This document shows, piece after piece, positions 25,122 through 34,200 of a stretch of DNA of 64,000 nt. This stretch comes from Streptomyces resistomycificus (GTDB lineage: Bacteria > Actinomycetota > Actinomycetes > Streptomycetales > Streptomycetaceae). The notes below the pieces were generated by a model. It was not told where the DNA came from. It saw only the letters and a program-made list of their open reading frames with translations, and made no database searches. The stretch lies in assembly GCF_001514265.1 (NCBI RefSeq), contig NZ_KQ948988.1:565395-629394 (forward strand), written 5' to 3'. Position 1 is the first letter of the stretch; every line of letters begins with the position of its first letter. The translations under genes and the position numbers were made by a program.

Positions 25122-26927
25122 TCAGCGGCGGGCATATTCGCGGAAGCCGCGGCCCGTCTTGCGGCCGAGGCAGCCCGCGGCCACCAGGTGCTCCAGGAGC
25201 GGCGCGGGGGCCAGGCCGGGGTCCCGGAACTCGCGGTGCAGCACCTTCTCGATGGCCAGCGAGACGTCGAGACCGACCACGTCCAGGAGTTCGAAGGGGC
25301 CCATCGGGTAGCCGCCGCCGAGCTTCATCGCCGCGTCGATGTCGTCGAGGGACGCGTAGTGCTCCTGGACCATCTTGATCGCGTTGTTGAGGTACGGGAA
25401 GAGCAGCGCGTTCACGATGAACCCGGCCCGGTCACCGCAGTCGACGGCGTGCTTGCGGACCTTGGCGCAGACCTCGCGGACCGTGGAGTGCACGTCGTCG
25501 GCGGTCAGCACGGTGCGGACGACCTCGACCAGCTTCATCGCCGGCGCCGGGTTGAAGAAGTGCATGCCGATCACGTCCTGCGGACGCGAGGTGGCGCGGG
25601 CGCAGGCGATGACGGGCAGGGACGAGGTCGTGGTGGCCAGGACCGCGCCCGGCTTGCAGACCTTGTCCAGCGTCGCGAACAGCTGCTGCTTGACCTCCAG
25701 GTCCTCGGCGACGGCCTCCACCGCCAGATCCACGTCGGCGAAGGCGTCGTAGGAACCCGCCGGGGTGATCCGCTCCAGGGTCTGCGCGGCGGCCTCGGCG
25801 GTCATCCGCCCCTTGTCGACGGAGCGGGAGAGCGACTTGCCGATCCGGGCCTTGGCGGTCTGTGCCTTCTCCTCGCTGCGGGCGGCCAGGACGACCTCGT
25901 ACCCGGCCTTGGCGAAGACCTCGGCGATACCGGACGCCATGGTGCCGGAGCCCGCCACACCGACGGACCGCACGGGCCGGCCGGGGGCCGCGGGGCCGTC
26001 GGCGAGGGGCGTCAGCGCGTCCGGCACGAGAGTCGCGCTGCCCGGGGCCTCGTACGTGTAGAAGCCGCGGCCCGACTTACGGCCGGTCAGGCCCGCCTCG
26101 CTGAGCTGCTTGAGTATCGGCGCGGGGGCATGCAGCCGGTCACGGGACTCGGCGTACATGGCCTCCAGGACCGTACGCGCGGTGTCGACACCGATCAGGT
26201 CGAGCAGGGCGAGGGGCCCCATCGGCAGCCCGCAGCCCAGCCGCATGGCGGCGTCGATGTCCTCGCGGGAGGCGTACTTCGCCTCGTACATCGCGGCCGC
26301 CTGGTTGAGGTAGCCGAACAGCAGCCCGTCGGCGACGAATCCGGGGCGGTCACCGACCGCGACGGGCTCCTTGCCGAGTTCGATCGCGAGGTCGGTGACC
26401 GCCGCGACGGCCTGGGGCGCGGTCAGCACCGAGGAGACGACCTCGACCAGCTTCATCGCCGGCGCCGGGTTGAAGAAGTGCAGACCGAGCACGCGCTCCG
26501 GGCGGGCCGAGTCGGCGGCGAGCCGGGTGACGGAGAGGGCGTTGGTGCCGGTCGCCAGAATCGTCTCCGGGCGCACGATCCCGTCGAGTTCACGGAAGAT
26601 CTGGTGCTTGATCTCGTAGGACTCCGGAGCCACCTCGATGACCAGGTCGGCGTCGGCCGCGGCGCGCAGATCGGTGGAGGTGCTCACGCGGGCGAGCACG
26701 TCGGCGCGCTCCTGCCCGGTGAGACGCCCGCGCTCCACGGCGCGGGCGGTAGCGGCCTCCAGGGCGGCGACCGACTGGGCGGCGGCGGCCTCGCTGACGT
26801 CGATGCCGACGACCTCGCGGCCGGCCTTGGCGAGCACCTCGGCGATGCCGGTGCCCATCGTGCCGAGGCCGACGACAGCGACGGTCTTGAAGGGGGACAG
26901 AGGGGTGTCGGACAGGGGAGCGGCCAT
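25122..26927 (-). CDS. Double-domain 3-hydroxyacyl-CoA (3-hydroxybutyryl-CoA) dehydrogenase
   Basis: A 601-residue protein made of two full 3-hydroxyacyl-CoA dehydrogenase units in tandem. Unit one (about 1-305) has the NAD site 'VVGLGTMGTGIAEVLAKAG' and the catalytic-histidine motif 'VLGLHFFNPAPAMKLVEVV'. Unit two (about 320-601) repeats both as 'VAGSGTMASGIAEVFAKAG' and 'VIGMHFFNPAPAMKLVEVV'. Both look active. It oxidises or makes L-3-hydroxyacyl-CoA; beside the EMC operon it could reduce acetoacetyl-CoA toward crotonyl-CoA. ATG 26927 has GGAG at the right distance, though the frame extends upstream. Confidence 0.9.
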   Translation of the reverse strand: MAAPLSDTPLSPFKTVAVVGLGTMGTGIAEVLAKAGREVVGIDVSEAAAAQSVAALEAATARAVERGRLTGQERADVLARVSTSTDLRAAADADLVIEVAPESYEIKHQIFRELDGIVRPETILATGTNALSVTRLAADSARPERVLGLHFFNPAPAMKLVEVVSSVLTAPQAVAAVTDLAIELGKEPVAVGDRPGFVADGLLFGYLNQAAAMYEAKYASREDIDAAMRLGCGLPMGPLALLDLIGVDTARTVLEAMYAESRDRLHAPAPILKQLSEAGLTGRKSGRGFYTYEAPGSATLVPDALTPLADGPAAPGRPVRSVGVAGSGTMASGIAEVFAKAGYEVVLAARSEEKAQTAKARIGKSLSRSVDKGRMTAEAAAQTLERITPAGSYDAFADVDLAVEAVAEDLEVKQQLFATLDKVCKPGAVLATTTSSLPVIACARATSRPQDVIGMHFFNPAPAMKLVEVVRTVLTADDVHSTVREVCAKVRKHAVDCGDRAGFIVNALLFPYLNNAIKMVQEHYASLDDIDAAMKLGGGYPMGPFELLDVVGLDVSLAIEKVLHREFRDPGLAPAPLLEHLVAAGCLGRKTGRGFREYARR

Positions 26928-27320
26928 CGCGGACTCCAGGAATGAGGGTGACGACTGGAAGCGCGCCCGGGTGCGCCGAAGGAGGCTCGAGCGAGCCGAA
27001 CCGTGGGCGCACCGGGTGCGAGAAGGAGTGCGGGTGTTGCCGGGCTGCTGGCGCACACGCCCGGAGCCGTCACGCCGGGCGTGCACACGCCCGGAAAACG
27101 GCGGAACCGACCGGCCCTGTCCCGGGGCCGGGTCGTAACTCAGTACACGGAGTACCGAACCGACTGGCTCTCGCGGCGGCTGCGTCACCAGGCCACCACG
27201 AGCAGATCCACGAGTGGGTAACTCGCTCGTCTGAGCTTAACCCGTGGGTAACGAGCGCGCCAGCCCCCGACTTTGTGATGTGGGTCCCGGCCTCCCCGCC
27301 GCGCCCCTAATCTCTGCGTC
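26928..27320. other. 393-bp intergenic region with repeated GTGGGTAAC motif
   Basis: No gene is supported here. The region separates the divergent dehydrogenase and HEAT-protein genes. The motif GTGGGTAAC occurs at 27214-27222 and 27244-27252 (30-bp period, about three helical turns). An inverted repeat CGCTCGT/ACGAGCG spans 27224-27257. Confidence 0.5.
27214..27257. repeat. Direct repeats of GTGGGTAAC with overlapping inverted repeat
   Basis: Two exact 9-mers 30 bp apart, the second inside an inverted repeat (CGCTCGT at 27224-27230, ACGAGCG at 27251-27257). Located 64-107 nt before the HEAT-protein start, it could be an operator. No binding protein is known. Confidence 0.35.
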
Positions 27321-27899
27321 ATGGACGAAGAGTTGCGATCACTCACGGAGCGCTTACGGCGGGAGGCGGGCGGATCGGCCGCGTTCGAGCGTCTCGTCGC
27401 GACCGAGGAGCTCGACGAGCTGGCCGGAGTGCTCGTGGAACCCGGGCAGCCGCTGTGGGCCAGGGAGCTCGCCGCGTTCCGGCTCGGCGTCGCGGGCGAC
27501 CGGAGGGCCTTCGAGGCCCTGGTCCTGCTCCTCAACCACCGTGACCCGCCTCGCTGCGCCTCCGCCGCCCACGCCCTGTCCCGCCTCGGTGACCCCCGGA
27601 CCGCCCGCGCGGCCGCCGCCCTCGCCACCAACGAGCTGCGGGTGGCCTACGCCCTCCACCCGGTCCGGCTCCTGGTGGAACTGCGCGCGCCCGAGGCCGT
27701 GCCGGCGCTGATCGCCACGCTGGAACGGCGGCTGCGCCCGCACGACCCCTACCGCCGGGTGGCCCTCGCGTGTGTGGAGGGACTCGGCACGCTGGGCGAC
27801 GCGCGGGCCAGGCCCGTCCTGGACGAGGCACTCGCGCATCCCTCGCTCGCCGAGGCGGCGGTGCACGCGCTGGCGCGGATTCCCCGGCAGCGGCGGTGA
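27321..27899 (+). CDS. HEAT-repeat protein with a TTA codon
   Basis: A 192-residue all-helical protein built from HEAT-type repeats, for example 'AAFRLGVAGDRRAFEALVLLL', 'AAHALSRLGDPRTARAAAAL' and 'CVEGLGTLGDARARPVLDEAL'. Such scaffolds bind proteins; no catalytic motif is present. Leucine 12 is encoded by TTA (27354-27356), the rare codon read only by bldA tRNA in Streptomyces, so translation is probably tied to development. The ribosome site before ATG 27321 is weak. Function unknown. Confidence 0.78.
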   Translation: MDEELRSLTERLRREAGGSAAFERLVATEELDELAGVLVEPGQPLWARELAAFRLGVAGDRRAFEALVLLLNHRDPPRCASAAHALSRLGDPRTARAAAALATNELRVAYALHPVRLLVELRAPEAVPALIATLERRLRPHDPYRRVALACVEGLGTLGDARARPVLDEALAHPSLAEAAVHALARIPRQRR

Positions 27900-27903
27900 A
27901 CCG

Positions 27904-28422
27904 TCAGTGTCCGAGGCGCTTGACGTACCGCACCTCGGGCACGGTGACGCCGTCCACCTCGAAGGGCTCCTCGGCGCCGTCGGCATGGAAACCCGCCCGC
28001 TCGTAGAAGCGCCGGGCGCGCGTGTTCTCCTTCAACACCCAAAGGAGCATGCGCGGGTGGGACGAGCGCTGCCGCACCGACTCCTGAAGCAACGCCCGCC
28101 CGACCCCGCTGCCGAGGTGCGCGGCGTCGGCGTACAGCGCGTACAACTCGGCGTCATCGGTGGGTGTTTCGCCGGCCCGGTAGGGTCCGTGCGCCGCCCA
28201 GCCGACGATCTCGCCGGCCCGCTCGGCGACCAGGTTCACCACACCGTCCGCCGTGTGCGGGAAGCGGGCGCGTCTGCGCTCGGCGTCCGCCGACACGCTG
28301 AGGGCGTCGAGATACGACTGCGGCACGAGCCCGCGGTACGCGCTCCGCCACCCCCGCACCCGGATCTGGGAGACCCGGTCGCAGTCGGCGAACCTCATCG
28401 GCCGCACCCGCGGGTCCGTCAT
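27904..28422 (-). CDS. GNAT-family N-acetyltransferase
   Basis: A 172-residue acetyltransferase. The acetyl-CoA pyrophosphate loop is seen as 'GSGVGRALLQESVRQ' (Q/R-x-x-G-x-G/A pattern), following the strand 'AELYALYADAAHLG'. The C-terminal 'RRFYERAGFHADGAE' is the typical motif B. Substrate unknown. It overlaps the RidA-family gene by 4 nt (ATGA) and is probably co-translated with it. Confidence 0.85.
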   Translation of the reverse strand: MTDPRVRPMRFADCDRVSQIRVRGWRSAYRGLVPQSYLDALSVSADAERRRARFPHTADGVVNLVAERAGEIVGWAAHGPYRAGETPTDDAELYALYADAAHLGSGVGRALLQESVRQRSSHPRMLLWVLKENTRARRFYERAGFHADGAEEPFEVDGVTVPEVRYVKRLGH

Positions 28423-28817
28423 GCGCCGAGCACCGCGAACGCCTCGATCTCCATCAGGAACTCGGGCCGGACCAGGGCGGTGACCTGCACCGCCGAGGCG
28501 GCCGGCAGGCGGTCGTCGGGGATGAAGGCGGCGCGGGCCGCGCGGATCGCCGGCATGTGCGCCATGTCCGTGACGAAGTAGGTGAGTTTGACGACGTCGT
28601 CGAAGGTGGCGCCCGCGGCGGCCAGGCAGCGGCGCAGGTTCTCGAAGACCTGCCGGGCCTGGGCCGCGGGGTCGCCCTCGCCGACGAGCCCGCCGTCCTC
28701 GTCCAGGGCGAGTTGGCCGGAGACCGCGACGAAGCGGCCGGTGCCCGTGACGACATGCGTGTACGCGGCGGAGGGGGCGACTCCGTCGGGGGCGGGAATC
28801 CTCGTCAGCTCACTCAT
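28419..28817 (-). CDS. RidA (YjgF/YER057c/UK114) family protein
   Basis: A 132-residue protein of the RidA fold, a trimeric cytosolic family that hydrolyses reactive enamines/imines. 'VAVSGQLALDEDGG' and 'AQARQVFENLRRCLAAAGATFDDVVKLT' are the family patterns. The last motif reads 'ALVRPEFLMEIEAFAVL', including the arginine used by catalytic RidA members. ATG 28817 starts at the fold; ATG 28835 is an in-frame alternative. It is followed by the overlapping GNAT gene. Confidence 0.87.
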   Translation of the reverse strand: MSELTRIPAPDGVAPSAAYTHVVTGTGRFVAVSGQLALDEDGGLVGEGDPAAQARQVFENLRRCLAAAGATFDDVVKLTYFVTDMAHMPAIRAARAAFIPDDRLPAASAVQVTALVRPEFLMEIEAFAVLGA

Positions 28818-28879
28818 GCGTCCATGGTGGACCATGGGTCCGACAACGCCCCCGACGGGCCGTCAGGCCGTGCTCGGTC

Positions 28880-30472
28880 TCAGCCGCGGAAGCCCAGCAG
28901 ACCGTGCAGTGTCGAGCCGCGGGACGACGTCGAAGCCGCCTTCGAGCTCAGCGGCTTCGGATCGGGCAGTGCCGGGCACACCGCGTCCGCCTCGCCGCCA
29001 CCGCGCGGCACCGTGCCGTCGGTCAGGTACGCCGCCAGGTACTCGTCCAGGCAGGCGTTCCCGCTCAGCGAGACGCCGTGGTTCCCGCCGCCCTGCTCGA
29101 CCACCAGACTGGAGTGGGCGAGCAGCCGGTGGACCGTCGCGCCGCCCTCGTAGGGGGTGGCGGCGTCGCCCGTCGCCTGGAAGAGCAGCACCGGCGGCAG
29201 CTTGCCGTTGGCGACGTTCACGGGCTTTAGAGAGCGGGTCGGCCAGAACGCGCACGGCGCGTTGTACCAGGCGTTGTTCCAGGTCATGAACGGTGCCTTC
29301 GCGTACACCGACCAGTTGTCCTCGCGCCACCGGCCCCAGTCCCGCGGCCAGGACGCGTCACGGCACTGCACCGCGGTGTAGACGCTGTAGCCGTTGTCGC
29401 CCGCGGCGTCCACGGCGGCGAAGTTCTCGTACGCCTCGACCAGGGGATCGGTGTTCTTGTCGTTCACGTACGCCGCGAACGCCTCGGCCAGGTAGGGCCA
29501 GTAGCCGTTGTAGTAGCCGCCGGGGAGGAAGGTGTCCTCCAGTTCCGAGGCGCCCACCGTGCCACCGGCCGGCTTCCTGGCCAGGGCCGCCCGCATCGCG
29601 TACCACCTGGCCTCGATCCGCGCCGGATCGGTGCCGAGCCTGTACTCGGCGTCGTACTTCGCGACCCACGCCATGAACGCCCGGTGACGGTCGTTGAAGG
29701 CGACGTCCTGGGCGAGGTTGTTCTCGTACCAGACACCGGTGGGGTCGACGACCGAGTCCAGGACCAGGCGCCGTACCCGCTCCGGATAGAGCTTGCCGTA
29801 GACCGCGCCCAGGTAGGTGCCGTACGAGTACCCGAAGTAGTTGATCTTCTCGGCGCCCAGTGCCCGGCGGATCGCGTCCATGTCCCGCACGGCGCTGAGC
29901 GTGTTGACGTACGGCAGCACGCTCGCGTACTTCTCGCCGCAGGCGGTGGCGAAGGACCTGGCGCGGGCCAGGTTGGCCTTCTCGACTGAGGGCCCGCTCG
30001 GCAGCGAGTCGGGGCGCACCGGGTCGAAGTGGCCCGGCCGGCAGTCCAGCGCGGGCTTGCTCGCGCCCACCCCGCGCGGGTCGAAGCCGATGACGTCGTA
30101 CTGGGACGCGACCGCCTCGGGCAGTGCGGACGCGACGAAACCGGCGAGCGTCAGACCGCTGCCGCCGGGGCCGCCGGGATTGACCAGCAGGGGGCCCTGG
30201 TACTTCTTCGCGGTGTGCGGGACGCGGGACAGCGCGAGCGTGATCTGCCTGCCGTGCGGCTTCGCGTGGTCGAGCGGCACCTTGAGGGACGCGCACTGCA
30301 GCGTCGGGTAGTCGGTGGTGCCGCACTTCTTCCAGGCGGGTTTCACGGCTTGAGCGGTAGCGGCGGTGATGCTCCGTTGCGCGGAACCCGTGCTGGCGTC
30401 GGCCGGGACCGAGACCAATAGCCCGGCCGCGACCGCGGCAGCGCCGCACAGGGCGGTTGCGCGTTTCCTCAC
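28880..30472 (-). CDS. Secreted tripeptidyl aminopeptidase (Tap/Slp-like alpha/beta hydrolase)
   Basis: A 530-residue secreted serine peptidase of the Streptomyces Tap/SlpD/SlpE group (family S33). Residues 1-27 are a signal peptide (MRKRATALCG..., cleavage near 'PADAS'). The oxyanion segment is 'VNPGGPGGSG', the nucleophile elbow 'YFGYSYGTYLGAVYG', and the C-terminal TAP-like domain shows 'LLFQATGDAATPYEGG' (catalytic Asp) and 'GGGNHGVSLSGNACLDEYL' (catalytic His). It removes short N-terminal peptides from extracellular proteins. The gene stands alone. Confidence 0.9.
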   Translation of the reverse strand: MRKRATALCGAAAVAAGLLVSVPADASTGSAQRSITAATAQAVKPAWKKCGTTDYPTLQCASLKVPLDHAKPHGRQITLALSRVPHTAKKYQGPLLVNPGGPGGSGLTLAGFVASALPEAVASQYDVIGFDPRGVGASKPALDCRPGHFDPVRPDSLPSGPSVEKANLARARSFATACGEKYASVLPYVNTLSAVRDMDAIRRALGAEKINYFGYSYGTYLGAVYGKLYPERVRRLVLDSVVDPTGVWYENNLAQDVAFNDRHRAFMAWVAKYDAEYRLGTDPARIEARWYAMRAALARKPAGGTVGASELEDTFLPGGYYNGYWPYLAEAFAAYVNDKNTDPLVEAYENFAAVDAAGDNGYSVYTAVQCRDASWPRDWGRWREDNWSVYAKAPFMTWNNAWYNAPCAFWPTRSLKPVNVANGKLPPVLLFQATGDAATPYEGGATVHRLLAHSSLVVEQGGGNHGVSLSGNACLDEYLAAYLTDGTVPRGGGEADAVCPALPDPKPLSSKAASTSSRGSTLHGLLGFRG

Positions 30473-30533
30473 GAAACGTCACCTCGCAGGGGAGTACCGG
30501 ACGGAGGCGCGGCCTGTGGGGCCGACGAGGGCT

Positions 30534-30551
30534 CCGGGGGTCGCCCCCCGG
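30534..30551 (-). terminator. Short GC-rich hairpin after the NUDIX gene
   Basis: A 7-bp stem CCGGGGG/CCCCCGG with loop TCGC, lying about 145 nt past the stop of the minus-strand NUDIX gene and about 60 nt upstream of the Tap-like gene start. It may separate the two transcripts. Confidence 0.4.
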
Positions 30552-30695
30552 GAAGATGCGGCATGGAGCCTCCCTGGGTGGAGGAATGTGCGCCGTGCTC
30601 GCCACGGCCTTTGCGCATCGTGCACGGAAACCGGGCCTCGAACGACGGGTTCACCACAGAATTCACTGCTTCGGCCTCGACCTGACCGGGACGTC

Positions 30696-31163
30696 TCATC
30701 CCCAGTACGGATGCTCCCGTCGCTCGAGCGCGTGGCTGATTCTCAGCCGCATCGAAGGATGCGTGCGCAGGGAGCCGATGTCCCGCACCTCGACGAAGCG
30801 CACGGTCCGCGACTCGTCGCTGGTCCGTGGCACACCACCCTCGACCGTGCCGCGGAAGACCAGCGAGCACTCCTGGCTCACCGTTCCGTCGTCGTACGAC
30901 GTGACGTGTCCCGGGTCCGAGTACAGGCCGACGAGCCCGGTGACGGTGATGTCCAGACCCGTCTCCTCCCGCACCTCGCGCACCGCCGCCTGCGCGAACG
31001 ACTCGCCGACGTCGACCATGCCACCGGGCAGCGCCCAGTAACCGTCGTCGGCCCGCTCGATGAGCAGCAGCCGGCCCTCGCCGTCGTCCACCGCGACGTT
31101 CACGACCGGCCAGAGCCGGTTGGCGGCAGGGGCGCCGGGATCGTGGTAGTGATCCTGCTTCAC
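30696..31163 (-). CDS. NUDIX hydrolase
   Basis: A 155-residue NUDIX protein with a canonical box 'GGMVDVGESFAQAAVREVRE' followed by ETG. The GTG start at 31163 has an excellent GGAGAGGAG site and gives a fold of normal length. The preceding 'LLLIERADDGYWALPGG' is typical of nucleoside-diphosphate-X hydrolases of the ADP-ribose/sugar type. It is divergent from the TIR-STAND gene, whose start is 108 bp away, so the two share a promoter region. A functional link through NAD/ADP-ribose metabolism is only a guess. Confidence 0.87.
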   Translation of the reverse strand: MKQDHYHDPGAPAANRLWPVVNVAVDDGEGRLLLIERADDGYWALPGGMVDVGESFAQAAVREVREETGLDITVTGLVGLYSDPGHVTSYDDGTVSQECSLVFRGTVEGGVPRTSDESRTVRFVEVRDIGSLRTHPSMRLRISHALERREHPYWG

Positions 31164-31271
31164 TGCTGCTCCTCTCCTGGGAGGAAGGGGCCCGAATCGA
31201 GGGAAAGGGCATGGTGACGGGCCGTCATGGGACATGATGCGCCCGTCCGGTGTGCTGTGGGGGGGAGTGTC

Positions 31272-34200
31272 ATGGGCAAGGTGTTCGTCAGCTATCACGA
31301 GGCCGACGGAGGGCGGACCGCTCATGGTCTCGTCGAGGCCATGAGAGCGGCCGGCTACGAGGACTGTTTCGCCTATGCCCTCCCCGGCCACGGCCCCACC
31401 GTCTCCTACGCCTGGCGCGACGAACTGCGCCGCAATCTGCTGGCCGCGGAGGCCCTTGTCGTGGTCACCACGGAAGGGTCCTCGACCGAGTGGTGCCTCT
31501 GGGAGATCTCCGTCTTCCGGGAACGCAAACCCGACGCGCTCGTCGTGGAGTTCCTCAGCGGGGTGCCGCGCGGGCGGAGCACTCTCGACACCCTGCAGAC
31601 CCTGTCGGTGGACCCGGACGACCCACAGTCCATGGCGCTGGCGAAGAGCACGGCGCTGAGACTGCTCGACGAGGCGGGCGTCACCCGCGGTCCCGCACTG
31701 TCCTCCCCCTTCCCGGGACTGACGGCCTTCCAGGAGGAGCAGGCGTCCGTCTTCTTCGGCCGGGACGACGACATCCGGGCGACAGGACGGCCGCTGCTCG
31801 GCAACCGTCCCAACGGCGCGCTGGCGGTGATCGGACCGTCCGGCGCGGGCAAGTCCTCACTGGTGCGCGCCGGACTCGTGCCGATGCTGAGGAAGCGTCC
31901 GCGCACCCTCGACGGACGTACGCCGCACTGGATCGTGCTGGGGCCCGTGACGCCCGCTCGCGGTGGCCTGACGGCGCTGGCGAAAGCGGTCGCCGGGGTT
32001 CGCCGGGACCTGGGCCTGGACGCCGGCACGGCGGCCGAGGTGCTGCGGCGCGTGCGGGCCCGGCCCGAGGAACTGGCCTTACTGCTGGGCGGCATCGTCG
32101 AGGCCGTCGAGGACGCACGGCTCCTCGTGATCGTGGATCAGGCCGAGGAACTGCTGCTGTCCGACGCGGACGACGCGCCGCTCTTCGTCCACGCCCTCGC
32201 CGAGGCCGTACGCCGCTGCGCCTGGCTCGTGTACACCGTGCGTGCCGACTTCCTTGACGCGCTGATGCGGTTCGAGGCGTTCGAACCCCTGCTGCGGGAC
32301 CACCACCTCGTGAAGCCGCTGAGCCGTGCGGAGCTGCCCCTCATCATCAACGCCCCGCTGGACACGCTGGGCTGGCGGCTCGACGACCTGGCCCTGGGCC
32401 TCGTGCAGGAGGACGCCGCGGGGGAGGCGCTGCCCCTCCTCGCCTTCGCACTCCACCGGCTGTGGGAGTACGTCAACCCGGACGGGAGACGGACGCCGAG
32501 GGCCATCACCCGTGGCGAGTACGAGGCCTCAGGCCGGGTGCAGAAGGTTCTGGAGACCCAGGCGGAGGAGGCGTTCTCGATGGCCCGCGACAGCCTCCGC
32601 GACCAGGAGCGCAGCTCGGGCAGCGATGCCGGGAGAACCGTCCTCAAGGCGCTCGGGCGCCTGGTGGCGGTGGACGAGTCCGGCAAGTACACCCGTCGGC
32701 CGGTGGCGCTGCGCGACCTCACGGACCAGGAACTGCGGCTGCTGCGGCCCTTCGTGGCGTGCCGGGTACTGACGACCGTCCGTCATCCGTCCGAGGACCC
32801 GCGGTCCCTGGAGTCCGCCACCGGCGACGGGTGGGAACGCCTCGCCGAGGACGCCTTCGAGGTCGCCCACGAGAGCCTCTTCGACCACTGGCCCCGGCTG
32901 CGGGAGAGCCTGGAACGCGATCACGACGCGCTGCGTGCCCGCCGGGAGATCGAGGAGATCGCGGACGACTGGGCCCGGTTCGACCGGCCGCCGGACCAGC
33001 TGATCCCCGCCTCGCGGCTGATGCGCCTGCTGTCCGTGCTGTCGCGGCACACCGAAGGAGCCGACGCGGAGGGTGAGTTCGTCGCCGCCTGGCCCGAACT
33101 GCGGGACACCCTGCGCGAGCTCCAGGTGTCGCGGACCGCGCTGAGCCTGGTGGAGCAGTCGTTGCAGCGGATGGCCGACGACGAGGTCCGACGCTCCGAG
33201 GTGCTGGTCGACAGCGACCCGCGCGCGGCACTGCACATGCTCGCGGGCGACGGCTCGGCCCGGGGCGACGTGCTGGTCCGGCTGCTGTTGCACGCACCCG
33301 ATCTGGGGGAGTGGCGGCGCCTGCTGCGCCGCGCGATGGCCGCCCATCCCCAGCTGCGTTCGTTCCGGGAGCGGGAGGCGGGACTGTGGGGGGTGGCCTG
33401 GTCCCCCGACGACAGCATGGTCGTCACCGGCTCCAAGGACGGCGGCGTAAGGGTCCGGGACGCGGACACGGGCCGGGTGCTCGCCGAGTTCCGGCACGCC
33501 CGTGAGGCCAGGGGGGACGGGCCGGGGTGGGTGCGTTCGGTGGACTGGTCGCCCGACGGCGAGCTGATCGCCTCCGTCGCCACGGACGAGACGCTCCGGC
33601 TGTGGTCGTGGCGCGCCCGCGAAGAGGTGCGGATCGTGCCGCTGGACGACCGCCCGTGGTCGGTCCGGTTCACCGCGTCCGGCGGTGCGGTCCTCGTCGC
33701 CTGCGCAGACGGGTCGGCCCGCGTGTGGGAGGTGGCGGGGGCGTCACGCAAGCCGGTCCGCACCTGCCTCAGCACCGGTGCTGGCCCCGACGGGCGGCCC
33801 AGGGCCGTCCGGCTGTGGGACGCGGACATCTCGGCGGACGGCCGGTACGTGGCGGCGGCGCGGGAGGACGGACTGATCGATCTGCACGACCGGGACGGGA
33901 AGGTCGTGCAGCTGTCGCCGTTCTCGGACGACGAGGAGCCGCAGGCAGTCCGCTCGGTGAGGTTCGGGCCGTCTCTTCCGGATCTCGTCCGGCTGGCCGC
34001 CGGTGACCAGAGCCACCGCGCCACGACCCATGTGCGTACGGCGGACGGGCGAGGCGGCCGGGCGGGGACGTTCGAGGGCCATGAGGACCAGGTGCGGCGA
34101 CTGGCCTGGTCACCCGCCCACGGGCGGCTCGCGACCGCCGGCGCCGACGCCACGGTCCGGGTGTGGGGCGTGGTCGAGGGGCAGGAACTCCTCACCCTCC

